In this document: one piece after another, positions 44,149 to 52,732 of the stretch
Numbering within the stretch: the first letter of the stretch is position 1
How the letters are laid out: each line of letters opens with the position of its first letter
Origin: JAVJQS01 sp040218815
Lineage (GTDB): Bacteria; Bacteroidota; Bacteroidia; Flavobacteriales_E; Vicingaceae
DNA length: 64,000 nt
NCBI GenBank assembly: GCA_040218815.1
Contig: JAVJQS010000004.1
Location: 186,001-250,000, forward strand
Reading direction: 5' to 3'
The notes under the pieces: generated by a model
What the model saw: only the letters and a program-made list of their open reading frames with translations
The model's database searches: none
What the model was told of the DNA's origin: nothing
Position numbers and translations under genes: made by a program

Positions 44149-44904
44149 ATGGATCAAAAAAAACTATACGATTACTTATTGCTTTTGGGAGATAATTCCA
44201 TGATTTTAGGTCAACGCCTAGGTGAACTTTGTGGCCACGGACCTGAATTAGAAACTGATATTGCATTGACAAACATTTCACTAGATCTTTTTGGACAAGT
44301 TAGAAATTACTTTCAATATGCAGCGGAAGTTATAGGAGGAGACAAAACGGAAGACGACATTGCCATGCTGCGTTATGAAAATGAATACCGCAATGCATTA
44401 TTGGTGGAACAGCCGAATGTTAATTTCGCACATGTAATTTGTAGACAATTTATTTTCGATTGTTATCACTTGCCTTTATTAAAGCAATTGTGCGAAAGTA
44501 AGAATGAGACCATTTCAGCAGTGGCAAAAAAGTCAGTTAAGGAGGTAGAATATCACTTTGATTTCTCATCAACTTGGGTGAAGCGATTGGGAGATGGCAC
44601 TGAAGAAAGTCACAATAAAATGCAAGATGCATTAAATGAGCTATGGCGTTATTCTGATGAACTATTCCGTGAAACAGAATCCGAAAAATGGGCCAAAGAA
44701 ATTGGTATCGGCGGTGACTTAGAGGTGCTTAAAAAAGCTTTTAATGAAAAAACTCAAGCTATTTTTGAAGAGGCTACTTTAGAAATTCCTCAAAATGAAG
44801 TACAGCAATACGGCGCCAAAAATGGACGTCATTCCGAATTTATGGGTTATATTTTAGCTGACTTTCAATATATGCAGCGTGCCTACCCAAATATGCAATG
44901 GTAA
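44149..44904 (+). CDS. paaC: phenylacetyl-CoA epoxidase subunit PaaC
   Basis: At 251 residues this ferritin-like structural subunit has LLLLGDNSMILGQRLGELCGHGPELE at the start, then LALTNISLDLFGQVRNYFQYA and VKEVEYHFDFSSTWVKRLGDGTEES. It forms the AC pair but has lost the iron ligands of PaaA. It ends 3 bases before paaD. Confidence 0.96.
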   Translation: MDQKKLYDYLLLLGDNSMILGQRLGELCGHGPELETDIALTNISLDLFGQVRNYFQYAAEVIGGDKTEDDIAMLRYENEYRNALLVEQPNVNFAHVICRQFIFDCYHLPLLKQLCESKNETISAVAKKSVKEVEYHFDFSSTWVKRLGDGTEESHNKMQDALNELWRYSDELFRETESEKWAKEIGIGGDLEVLKKAFNEKTQAIFEEATLEIPQNEVQQYGAKNGRHSEFMGYILADFQYMQRAYPNMQW

Positions 44905-44907
44905 GTT

Positions 44908-45396
44908 ATGGTAACACTGGATTCACATATCGATGATATTTTAAACGATGTGCATGATCCGGAGATACCTGTTTTGTCTATTATGGACATGGGAATTGTT
45001 AGAGAAGTTAATGAAAAAGATGGCGTTTATCACATTAAAATTACCCCAACTTACTCCGGTTGTCCCGCCATGGACACTATAAGTGATGATATAATAGCAG
45101 CATTTAAGCAAGAAGGCTTAGAAGCAAAAGTTAAGTTGGTGCTTTCTCCTGCGTGGTCAACAGATTGGATTACTGAAAAGGGTAGAAAAGCACTAGAAAA
45201 TTATGGTATAGCAGCTCCATTAGAGGCTTCTGCTGATAAAGATGCCTTAAGAGGAGAGAAAAATAAAGTGAAGTGCACGAATTGCGGATCTAAAGATACG
45301 CGGCTAGTAAGTCAATTTGGTTCCACGGCATGTAAAGCTTTATTTCAATGCAATGATTGTCATGAGCCATTCGACTATTTTAAATGTTTGAAATAA
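44908..45396 (+). CDS. paaD: phenylacetate degradation protein PaaD (MIP18/DUF59 family)
   Basis: This 162-residue protein has an N-terminal MIP18/DUF59 domain (DVHDPEIPVLSIMDMGIVREV, then ITPTYSGCPAMD) and a C-terminal zinc-ribbon-like segment with CTNCGSKDT, FGSTACKALFQC and a final CHEPFDYFKC. PaaD is thought to help mature the Fe-S or diiron centres of the epoxidase. Confidence 0.95.
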   Translation: MVTLDSHIDDILNDVHDPEIPVLSIMDMGIVREVNEKDGVYHIKITPTYSGCPAMDTISDDIIAAFKQEGLEAKVKLVLSPAWSTDWITEKGRKALENYGIAAPLEASADKDALRGEKNKVKCTNCGSKDTRLVSQFGSTACKALFQCNDCHEPFDYFKCLK

Positions 45397-45406
45397 AGTT
45401 ATTCAG

Positions 45407-46186
45407 ATGAAATCTATTCTATTATCTATTGAAAATGGTGTTGCAAAAATCACCCTAAACCGCCCTAAAGCTTTCAACAGTTTTAATCGTGAAATGGCCT
45501 TAGCCTTGCAAAAATCACTAGATGAATGCCATAATAATGAGGATGTTAGAGCAATAGTTTTGACTGGCGAAGGCAAAGCTTTTTGTGCAGGACAAGATTT
45601 AGTGGAAGTGACCGATCAGGCACAAAATCCTGGCTTTAAAAAAATATTAGAAGAGCATTACGGTCCAATCATTCAAAAAATTAGAACTACAGCAAAGCCA
45701 ATTATTGCAGCAGTTAACGGTGTGGCAGCAGGAGCAGGAGCAAACATTGCCTTGGCCTGCGATATTGTGGTTGCTGCTGAACATGCTAGTTTCATTCAAG
45801 CATTTAGTGCCATCGGATTAATTCCCGATAGTGGTGGAACATTTTTTCTACCGCGTTTAATTGGCTTTCAAAAAGCATCTGCCTTAGCTATGCTTGGAGA
45901 TAAAGTTTCTGCTACTGAATCAGAGCGACTAGGCATGATTTATAAAGTATTTTCAGCAGATGAATTTAATGCTGAAGTAGAAAGGTTGGCTAATAGATTG
46001 GCCAACATGCCGACTAAAGGATTAGCCTTAACCAAAAAGGCTTTCAATTCAGCACTAAGTAACAATTTGGAGGATCAATTAGCGGTTGAGTCTGACTTGC
46101 AGATTCAGGCAAGTGAAACTTTAGATTACACAGAAGGTGTTGCAGCATTTATAGAAAAGCGTAAACCACAATTTAAAGGGAAATAA
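45407..46186 (+). CDS. paaG: enoyl-CoA hydratase/isomerase, likely PaaG
   Basis: This 259-residue crotonase has the oxyanion-hole motif AFCAGQDL (residues 60-67), VNGVAAGAGANIALACDIVVAAE and IGLIPDSGGTFFLPRLIG, whose Asp marks PaaG-type isomerases. Next to the epoxidase genes it would turn the epoxide into the oxepin-CoA. It is the last gene of the operon, closed by a strong terminator. A generic enoyl-CoA hydratase remains a less likely reading. Confidence 0.9.
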   Translation: MKSILLSIENGVAKITLNRPKAFNSFNREMALALQKSLDECHNNEDVRAIVLTGEGKAFCAGQDLVEVTDQAQNPGFKKILEEHYGPIIQKIRTTAKPIIAAVNGVAAGAGANIALACDIVVAAEHASFIQAFSAIGLIPDSGGTFFLPRLIGFQKASALAMLGDKVSATESERLGMIYKVFSADEFNAEVERLANRLANMPTKGLALTKKAFNSALSNNLEDQLAVESDLQIQASETLDYTEGVAAFIEKRKPQFKGK

Positions 46187-46212
46187 AAAAGCGGCTTATT
46201 TGCCGCTTTTTT
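46185..46212. terminator. bidirectional Rho-independent terminator
   Basis: The sequence AAAAAAGCGGC TTATTT GCCGCTTTTTT is a perfect 11-base stem with runs of A and T on either side. It sits between the converging paaG and BlaR1-like genes and can stop both. Confidence 0.9.
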
Positions 46213-46216
46213 ATTT

Positions 46217-47434
46217 TTACTTTTCTTTTTTAGGCAGCTGATACTTTATTGGTATTGTAAAAAGAGTGTTTACTTTTTTTCCGTTATTTTCTGCTGGCTT
46301 CCATTGTGGCAAAGCTTTAAGCACATCAACTGCTGCTTGATCTAATTCTTGACTAACTCCTCTCACTACTTTTATGTCTTTAACATCTCCTTTTGAGTCA
46401 ATAATAAATTGAGTATAAACAGTTCCTTCCACATTATCTTGCTTGGCTTTTACAGGGTAAGATATATTGTCTACAATAAAACTATATAAGGCTTCCTGTC
46501 CACCAGGAAACTCAGCCGCTTGTTCAGGTTGTTTTACTATATCCATAGCTGAATTCTCCAGGCTTGTTTTTGTTGCCTCAGGGTGATCAGATTCTGCATC
46601 TTCAACTGTGCAATTGCTCAAAAAGATGACTCCAAATGCCATAATGCTTAGGGTAATAGCCCATTTGTTTATTTTATTAGTGGAGTTGGTCGTTAGTCTC
46701 ATAATTCTAGATTTTAAATGATTTGTATTAAATTGATGAATAAATGAAAGCTCATAAGCATTGAAGTTTTGTTGCAATAAAAGCTCTATATATGAGTAGT
46801 TTTCAGTGCAAGATAAATCGTCAGCTTCAAACTCATGCTGGATAACAAACTGATCTTTTATTTTGTAAATGAATGGGTTATACCAAAACACGATTAATAA
46901 AATCTCACAAATGATAAGGTCAATTGAATGTAATTTTTGAGTATGAATTAATTCATGTTTTAAAGTCATTTCTTTATCCTTATCTGACAGATTGCTTCCT
47001 AAAAAGACCGTCTTGAAAAAACTAAAAGCTACTGAACTATCTTGAACTTCTCTATAATTGTTGACAGGCTTACTTAAATTGTAGAGTAGCTTTATTTTTA
47101 TTGAGGATTGAACGAAACGAATCAATTGGAACAATGCACCAATTAAGTAGATACTGATAAGGATTGTTAGCCAATTAAATACTGTCTGATTATGATTTTC
47201 TTCACTAAGCACACTAACTTCACTTAAAGCAGAACTTACCAAAGCAGTGTTGTTCAATTCGTTAAAACTTGAAAATTTTAAGAAGGGGAGTAGAAGGGAA
47301 AGTAGTATTCCAGCTATAAGGTAAAATCGAATAAATCTATAGTTTTCCGATTTTTTAAAGCCGAATTCAACCCCTAACCAAAGTACGATTAAGAAGGTAT
47401 TTGCTTGAATGAAATAGGCGATTTGATCACTCAT
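46217..47434 (-). CDS. BlaR1-like M56 metallopeptidase with C-terminal TonB domain
   Basis: At 405 residues it has BlaR1/M56 membrane helices at the N-terminus (about residues 5-20, 35-52, 86-108), then the zinc motif HELIH (His160, Glu161, His164) with LKHELIHTQKLHSIDL and a downstream EFEADD supplying the third ligand, then another helix near 258-275. The last 90 residues (GGQEALYSFIVDNISYP, then VEGTVYTQFIIDSKGDV and LPQWKPAENNGKKV) are a TonB C-terminal domain. This replaces the penicillin-sensing domain of BlaR1. It overlaps the blaI-like gene by 8 bases. It probably cuts the repressor in response to an envelope signal. Confidence 0.9.
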   Translation of the reverse strand: MSDQIAYFIQANTFLIVLWLGVEFGFKKSENYRFIRFYLIAGILLSLLLPFLKFSSFNELNNTALVSSALSEVSVLSEENHNQTVFNWLTILISIYLIGALFQLIRFVQSSIKIKLLYNLSKPVNNYREVQDSSVAFSFFKTVFLGSNLSDKDKEMTLKHELIHTQKLHSIDLIICEILLIVFWYNPFIYKIKDQFVIQHEFEADDLSCTENYSYIELLLQQNFNAYELSFIHQFNTNHLKSRIMRLTTNSTNKINKWAITLSIMAFGVIFLSNCTVEDAESDHPEATKTSLENSAMDIVKQPEQAAEFPGGQEALYSFIVDNISYPVKAKQDNVEGTVYTQFIIDSKGDVKDIKVVRGVSQELDQAAVDVLKALPQWKPAENNGKKVNTLFTIPIKYQLPKKEK

Positions 47435-47798
47435 CTTTTTTGGTTTTTGATTTTAACTCTTTTAATATACTGTCTAACTCATTGACATCAATTGCTTTCT
47501 TCTTGGCAAAGAATGAAACCATATTTTCAATTGACCCTCCGAAATAGTTGCTTAATAAATTGCTAGAAATTTTCGATTTATATTCCTCAATGCTCACCAA
47601 AGGGAAATATTGATGCGTTTTACCAAATGCCTTAAATCCAACAAATTGCTTTTTTTCTAAAATCCGAATGATAGTAGAAATGGTGTTATATGCAGGTTTT
47701 GGGTTTGGAAATTCTGCCAATACCTCTTTAACAAAAGCTTTATCTAGCCGCCATAAAACTTGCATTACTTCTTCTTCAGCTTTAGTAAGTTCTTTCAT
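47427..47798 (-). CDS. BlaI/MecI/CopY-family transcriptional repressor
   Basis: This 123-residue protein is a winged-helix repressor: LTKAEEEVMQVLWRLDKAFVKEVLAEFP at the N-terminus, then PAYNTISTIIRILEKKQFVGFKAFGKTHQYFPLV, a typical recognition helix and wing. A C-terminal dimerisation helix follows. It is paired with the BlaR1-like protease and should dimerise on the two dyads just upstream of its own start (47807-47845), one of which overlaps its -7 box. Confidence 0.93.
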   Translation of the reverse strand: MKELTKAEEEVMQVLWRLDKAFVKEVLAEFPNPKPAYNTISTIIRILEKKQFVGFKAFGKTHQYFPLVSIEEYKSKISSNLLSNYFGGSIENMVSFFAKKKAIDVNELDSILKELKSKTKKDE

Positions 47799-47802
47799 AG
47801 GG

Positions 47803-47810
47803 CAAATATA
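47803..47810 (-). promoter_or_regulatory. candidate promoter of the BlaI/BlaR1-like operon (TATATTTG)
   Basis: The minus strand reads TATATTTG, matching TAnnTTTG, but it lies only 4 bases before the ATG at 47798. Transcription could begin at or near the start codon, giving a leaderless message. Confidence 0.4.
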
Positions 47811-47845
47811 ACTAAAAATATAGTTATATAACTAATAAATTAGTT
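47807..47845. promoter_or_regulatory. two adjacent inverted repeats, likely BlaI-family operators
   Basis: A perfect 8-base arm dyad (TATAACTA, 6-base spacer, TAGTTATA, 47807-47828) lies beside a 6-base arm dyad (AACTAA, TAAA, TTAGTT, 47830-47845). Their centres are 20 bases apart, about two helical turns. They overlap the -7 box and -33 position of the blaI-like gene. Confidence 0.65.
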
Positions 47846-47935
47846 TTAATTGTTTCAATTATTTTTAATATCCTGCAAAAAGCTTTGTACTGTCTGCAAT
47901 TGACATTAATTTTAGCAAACGAAAAAACAAATGAT

Positions 47936-49090
47936 ATGATAGTAGGAGTAATTGGATCTGGAACAATGGGAAGTGGTATTGCACAAGTTGCAGCAACAGC
48001 AAATTGTGTAGTTTATCTTTATGATTTAAATCAAGAGGCTTTAGATAAGAGTAAGGCCTCATTAAATAAGGTGTTAGCTCGATTAGTTGAAAAAGGTAGA
48101 ATTGATGAAGAGAAATCAACCGCAATATCTGCTAACATAAATTATTCTACTTCTTTAAAGGAATTTTCGAATGCAGACTTAGTAATTGAAGCTATTGTTG
48201 AGAATTTAGAGGTAAAACATAAAGTATTTAAAGAGTTGGAAGGAATAGTTTCAGCTAACTGTATCTTGGCTTCAAATACCTCTTCCTTATCCATCACCTC
48301 ATTGGCTGCCTGTTTAGAAAAACCAGCTCGTTTTATTGGGGTGCACTTTTTCAATCCTGCACCTTTAATGAAGCTAGTAGAAATTATTCCAGCTATTCAA
48401 ACAGATAAAAACACCTTAACCAAAACAAAAGAAACGATTGATGATTGGGGTAAAACTACAGTTCAGGCAAAAGATACCCCTGGCTTTATAGTAAATAAAG
48501 TTGCTCGTCCGTTTTATGGAGAAGCATTGCGTATTTTGGAAGAAGATAAAGCAGATGTAGCAACAATAGATTGGGCAATGAAGAGCATTGGGAATTTCAG
48601 AATGGGCCCATTTGAGTTGATGGACTTTATTGGAAACGATGTGAACTATGTGGTAACTGAAACAGTTTTTAAAGCCTTCTATTACGATTCTAGATATAAG
48701 CCTGCATTTACTCAAAAACGCTTATCTGAAGCTGGCTATCTTGGTCGAAAGTCGGGTAGAGGCTATTACAATTATGCTGAAGGGGCTAAAAACCCAAGCG
48801 CCAATGAAGATGAAAAGCTAGGGAGGAATATCGTTAATAGGATTTTAGTGATGCTGATTAATGAAGCTGCTGACACTTTATACCTAAACATTGCCAATGC
48901 AAAAGATATCGACTTGGCCATGACAAATGGCGTAAACTATCCAAAAGGACTATTGGCTTGGGCAGACGAATTAGGGATAAATTTTTGTGTTGAAACCCTT
49001 GATCGCCTTTTTGATGAATACCATGAAGAACGCTATCGTTGCAGCCCAATCTTAAGAAAAATGGCAAAAGAGGGTGAAAACTTCTTTTAG
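47936..49090 (+). CDS. paaH: 3-hydroxyacyl-CoA dehydrogenase PaaH-like
   Basis: At 384 residues this has a Rossmann GSGTMGSGIAQVAAT (residues 8-22), SNTSSLSIT and FIGVHFFNPAPLMKLVEI (catalytic His in VHFFNP), DTPGFIVNKVARPFYGEALRI and a second C-terminal dimerisation domain. It oxidises 3-hydroxyadipyl-CoA to 3-oxoadipyl-CoA in phenylacetate degradation. Its placement after paaG, with an opposing regulator pair between, supports PaaH over a generic 3-hydroxybutyryl-CoA dehydrogenase. I chose the ATG at 47936; the open frame further upstream starts with TTG in the AT-rich operator region. Confidence 0.89.
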   Translation: MIVGVIGSGTMGSGIAQVAATANCVVYLYDLNQEALDKSKASLNKVLARLVEKGRIDEEKSTAISANINYSTSLKEFSNADLVIEAIVENLEVKHKVFKELEGIVSANCILASNTSSLSITSLAACLEKPARFIGVHFFNPAPLMKLVEIIPAIQTDKNTLTKTKETIDDWGKTTVQAKDTPGFIVNKVARPFYGEALRILEEDKADVATIDWAMKSIGNFRMGPFELMDFIGNDVNYVVTETVFKAFYYDSRYKPAFTQKRLSEAGYLGRKSGRGYYNYAEGAKNPSANEDEKLGRNIVNRILVMLINEAADTLYLNIANAKDIDLAMTNGVNYPKGLLAWADELGINFCVETLDRLFDEYHEERYRCSPILRKMAKEGENFF

Positions 49091-49109
49091 TACTCCAATT
49101 TAACTTGAC

Positions 49110-50420
49110 ATGAAATTAGCCAGGCTTTTCTTTCAACCAATAGATAATGCTCAGCTAATTCTATTTCGAATCATTTATGGTTCACTCATTACCATTGAGG
49201 CTTGGGGTGCTATTGCCACTGGGTGGGTGAGGCGCACTTTAATTGAGCCTCAATTTACTTTTCACTTTATTGATTTTCCTTTTTTGCAACCATTAGGTGG
49301 CAACGGAATGATTTATTACTTCTTTCTAATGGGCCTATTTGGCTTAATGGTCACTTTAGGTTTTCGTTATCGGCTGGCCATAGTTTCATACAGCATTATG
49401 TGGGCTGGAGTTTATTTTATGCAAAAAACCAGCTATAATAACCACTATTATTTAATGCTGCTGTTTAACTTCATTTTTTGCTTCTTGCCAGCTAATCGAT
49501 ATCATTCAATTGATGTTAAAATGAAGCCAAACTTGCAACGCTTAGCCTGTTCGGTCTGGTGTGTCTGGATTTTTAAGGTAATGATTTTGGTAGTTTACTT
49601 TTATTCAGCAGTAGCAAAGATGTATCCTGCATGGCTAAATGCCGTTCCAATTAAGATTTGGTTTAGCCAAAAAACTGATTATTGGCTAATTGGTCCGTTA
49701 TTGACTAAAGAGTGGTTTCAATATACAGTAGCTTGGGGTGGAATAGTATTTGATTTATTAATTGGTCCAGCTCTTCTTTGGCGTAAAACTCGAAAAGTAG
49801 CTTTTCTAATATCTATTTTCTTTCACCTGTTTAATTCCTTTGTTTTTCAAGTAGGAGTATTCCCATATTTGGGAATTTCATTTGCATTATTTTTCTATCG
49901 TCCTCAACAAATAAGAAGGTGGTTTTTCCCATCAAAGCCTGAGTATATTTCACTAAAGGAGCAAATCAATCATTCCAATAAATTGATTCCCATCGGAGTT
50001 ACACTATTTCTAATTGTCCAGCTGCTTTTGCCATTACGGCATCATTATTTTACAGGAAATGTAAATTGGACTGAAGAAGGTCACCGATTATCATGGCGAA
50101 TGATGTTGCGTTCTAAGGTAGGACATATTACTTTATCGGTTGTAAATAACGAGACGAAGCATAAGGAACAAATTAATTTAAATCACTATTTAACTGGAAA
50201 GCAAATAAGGAAAGTGGCTGTTCGTCCTGATATGATGTGGCAATTTATTCAATACCTAAAGAAGAACTATGCGAATAAAGGTAATGTAGATATTAGTATT
50301 TATGCGCAAAGTCAAGTAAGCTTAAATGGAGCTCCCTATCGAGCACTTTATGATCCAAGCTTTGATTTAGCAAAAGCGGAGTGGAAGAGATGGAGAACTT
50401 CAACATGGGTGTTGAAGTGA
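49110..50420 (+). CDS. HTTM domain-containing membrane protein
   Basis: This 436-residue protein has about eight membrane helices and the HTTM domain (horizontally transferred transmembrane, as in vitamin K-dependent gamma-carboxylase): FRIIYGSLITIEAWGAIATGWV at the N-terminus, YNNHYYLMLLFNFIFCFLPANRYHSID and FHLFNSFVFQVGVFPYLGISF. The C-terminal 120 residues look soluble and beta-rich. Bacterial members have no proven substrate. It follows paaH by 19 bases and could be co-transcribed. Confidence 0.86.
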   Translation: MKLARLFFQPIDNAQLILFRIIYGSLITIEAWGAIATGWVRRTLIEPQFTFHFIDFPFLQPLGGNGMIYYFFLMGLFGLMVTLGFRYRLAIVSYSIMWAGVYFMQKTSYNNHYYLMLLFNFIFCFLPANRYHSIDVKMKPNLQRLACSVWCVWIFKVMILVVYFYSAVAKMYPAWLNAVPIKIWFSQKTDYWLIGPLLTKEWFQYTVAWGGIVFDLLIGPALLWRKTRKVAFLISIFFHLFNSFVFQVGVFPYLGISFALFFYRPQQIRRWFFPSKPEYISLKEQINHSNKLIPIGVTLFLIVQLLLPLRHHYFTGNVNWTEEGHRLSWRMMLRSKVGHITLSVVNNETKHKEQINLNHYLTGKQIRKVAVRPDMMWQFIQYLKKNYANKGNVDISIYAQSQVSLNGAPYRALYDPSFDLAKAEWKRWRTSTWVLK

Positions 50421-50427
50421 CCTCTTG

Positions 50428-52716
50428 CTAAAAAGGATAACCAATAGCAATATTTAAAACTGCATCTCTGCCAAAGGAGTCAACAATCCAACGCTCTCCT
50501 TCTGGTAAAAAGGGCTTTCGTAAAGGAAAGCCTAAATCTAATCGAATCACAAAGAAATCAGGGTCAACTCGAAGGCCAAATCCTGTACCAATAGCCAATT
50601 CATTAATAAATTGATCGGTTCTAAAGTCACCCCCTGGTCGCAAAGGGTCTTCATTTACCAACCATACATTACCAGCATCTACAAAAACAGCAGCTTTAAA
50701 GATGCTATAAATATTAAAACGATATTCTGTATTAATTTCAAGCTTTAAATCACCTGACTGATCAATAAAAATATTTCCATTTTGGTCTTGTTCAGTTCTA
50801 CGATAGGTTCCTGGTCCAATTGATCTCGCTTGAAAGGCGCGTATAGAATTTCCTCCTCCAACAAAAAATTGCTTTATATAGGGTAGAGTAGTAGCATTGC
50901 CATAAGGAATTCCAGCCCCCATGATTAATCGATTAGCGAGTACATTTCCACTTTTAAATTTGATAAAATACTTATATACTGTTTCAAGTCTTACATATTG
51001 AGAAAAATTAGTCCCCAATAACTCATAATCTGTATCATCACCAAAAGAGCGCTCTTCTCCAATGGTATTTATTAATTGTGCCAAATTTCCCGACAAGTCA
51101 ATGCCACCTTTGAAATAGAAATTATTTCCTACTGCGTTTTTTAATCGACTATCATATGTGAAACTATATTCAGTTCCAATTATAAACTGTTCTTCAAAGC
51201 TTCTTCGTACTAAGGGATTTTCAGAAAGAATTCCTTCAAACTCAAGAGAGGATTGAGCTAAATTAATGTAGTTGATTGAAACTGGAAGTAATTCATGACG
51301 TTTCGTTTTTGTTTCGCGCCATTTATAACCATAAGCTACATCAAAGGAATTTAATTGATAGTAGTTTAATCGATTCAAGGTTCTTACTCCAGTGCGGAAT
51401 ACGGTATAAGAAGTAAAACGGTTACCGCTTGTTTTGATTCCAAAAGGAAGTAAAATACGCGGAATATTCAGCTCGGTATTTATTCCAAGCTCAAATGAAT
51501 TTAAGCCTTGTGTATTAGAGGCTAGCTGTGCTTCATAACCAGCTTCTAAATTTACCGTTAATAATTCTGCGCCTCTAAATAGATTTTTGTCCCTGTAGCT
51601 TGCTTTAAAACCAGGCCCAGTAAATCCATTGGATTTGGTAGTTCCCGATAACTCTAATCGAATAGATCGTTTAGTATTTGGTGTCAATTGAATGTGTGGA
51701 CTTAATGTCTCATTTGCACTATCAGGAACATATTTAATGCTTACAAATTGGTATACTCCAAGACCATTTAGTCTGTCCACAGTGTAACTATGCGCCTTTT
51801 CTGAATAATTGCTTCCTTCTTTCAAATAGATTGCATCTGTTACAATCTCAGGTCTAATACTGCTATCTTGCAATAAATAGTTAGTGCCATTACTTTGAAG
51901 TGTATCTCCAGTTATTTTATCTTGATTCACTCTTAAATCATAGCTTGGATGAACGTAAATGGGTCCTAATTTCTTCACTTCTAAGAACTCTTTTTTAATA
52001 TTTCTTTTGATGTCTAAATAAATGGATACCTTTTTATTGCCAATGGTACTATCAACCTCAAAAATTAAGAAGTTAGGTTCAAAATAATAGAACCCCAGAT
52101 TGTGCATATTTTCACTAATGCGTTCTCTTTCCTTCTTTAAAATATCCAAATTATATTGATCGCCTTTTCGAAGCAAACTTTGATGTTGAGTGGCTTTTAT
52201 TCTTCTACTTAACTCATTATCAACTTTTGGGAAATACACACTATCAATGTGATAAGGGGTGCCTAATTCTATTGTGTATTTTACCTTGGCTTTTTTATTT
52301 TTGGATTTAATGGTGTAGCTTACACGTGGAGCAAAATGACCATGATTATATAAACGGTTCATCATTAAATTTTCTATCCGATCAGGGTCAGTTTCTTCAA
52401 ATAAAACAGGTGGTGCACCGAGCTTATTTTTCTTCCAGTATCTATATCCTTTGTCTTTTTTTGGTTCTTTCGTAGTATTGTAAATCCATAGTTTTGGCCG
52501 AGCTACACCAAATAATACTTGATTTGGTTTAGGGTAAATCACCTCCTCTAATTCTGCCTTTAAGTCTTTGTTTACATCAAAATCACCTTGTTTTTTATAT
52601 TGGATTTCACTCCCAATATAAAGCGTTTCTGAATCGGTTAAGTATTTTTGATTATTACAACTGCTGAAGTAAAACAAAATACTTAGCATTGAAAAAGCAA
52701 GCTTTAGATGATTCAT
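50428..52716 (-). CDS. BamA/TamA family outer-membrane lipoprotein
   Basis: This 762-residue protein starts MNHLKLAFSMLSILFYFSSC, a lipoprotein signal with lipid Cys at position 20. Residues of about 60-370 contain POTRA-like repeats. The rest is a 16-strand barrel of BamA/TamA type with GPGFKASYRDKNLFRGAELLTVN, FFVGGGNSIRAFQARSIGPG (strand/loop 6) and a C-terminal LNIAIGYPF ending in Phe. It probably partners the TamB-like protein 16 bases upstream. A more upstream start at 52785 would overlap the previous gene by 53 bases and put 23 residues before the signal, so I prefer 52716. Confidence 0.9.
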   Translation of the reverse strand: MNHLKLAFSMLSILFYFSSCNNQKYLTDSETLYIGSEIQYKKQGDFDVNKDLKAELEEVIYPKPNQVLFGVARPKLWIYNTTKEPKKDKGYRYWKKNKLGAPPVLFEETDPDRIENLMMNRLYNHGHFAPRVSYTIKSKNKKAKVKYTIELGTPYHIDSVYFPKVDNELSRRIKATQHQSLLRKGDQYNLDILKKERERISENMHNLGFYYFEPNFLIFEVDSTIGNKKVSIYLDIKRNIKKEFLEVKKLGPIYVHPSYDLRVNQDKITGDTLQSNGTNYLLQDSSIRPEIVTDAIYLKEGSNYSEKAHSYTVDRLNGLGVYQFVSIKYVPDSANETLSPHIQLTPNTKRSIRLELSGTTKSNGFTGPGFKASYRDKNLFRGAELLTVNLEAGYEAQLASNTQGLNSFELGINTELNIPRILLPFGIKTSGNRFTSYTVFRTGVRTLNRLNYYQLNSFDVAYGYKWRETKTKRHELLPVSINYINLAQSSLEFEGILSENPLVRRSFEEQFIIGTEYSFTYDSRLKNAVGNNFYFKGGIDLSGNLAQLINTIGEERSFGDDTDYELLGTNFSQYVRLETVYKYFIKFKSGNVLANRLIMGAGIPYGNATTLPYIKQFFVGGGNSIRAFQARSIGPGTYRRTEQDQNGNIFIDQSGDLKLEINTEYRFNIYSIFKAAVFVDAGNVWLVNEDPLRPGGDFRTDQFINELAIGTGFGLRVDPDFFVIRLDLGFPLRKPFLPEGERWIVDSFGRDAVLNIAIGYPF

Positions 52717-52732
52717 TCTATTTAATCGAATA

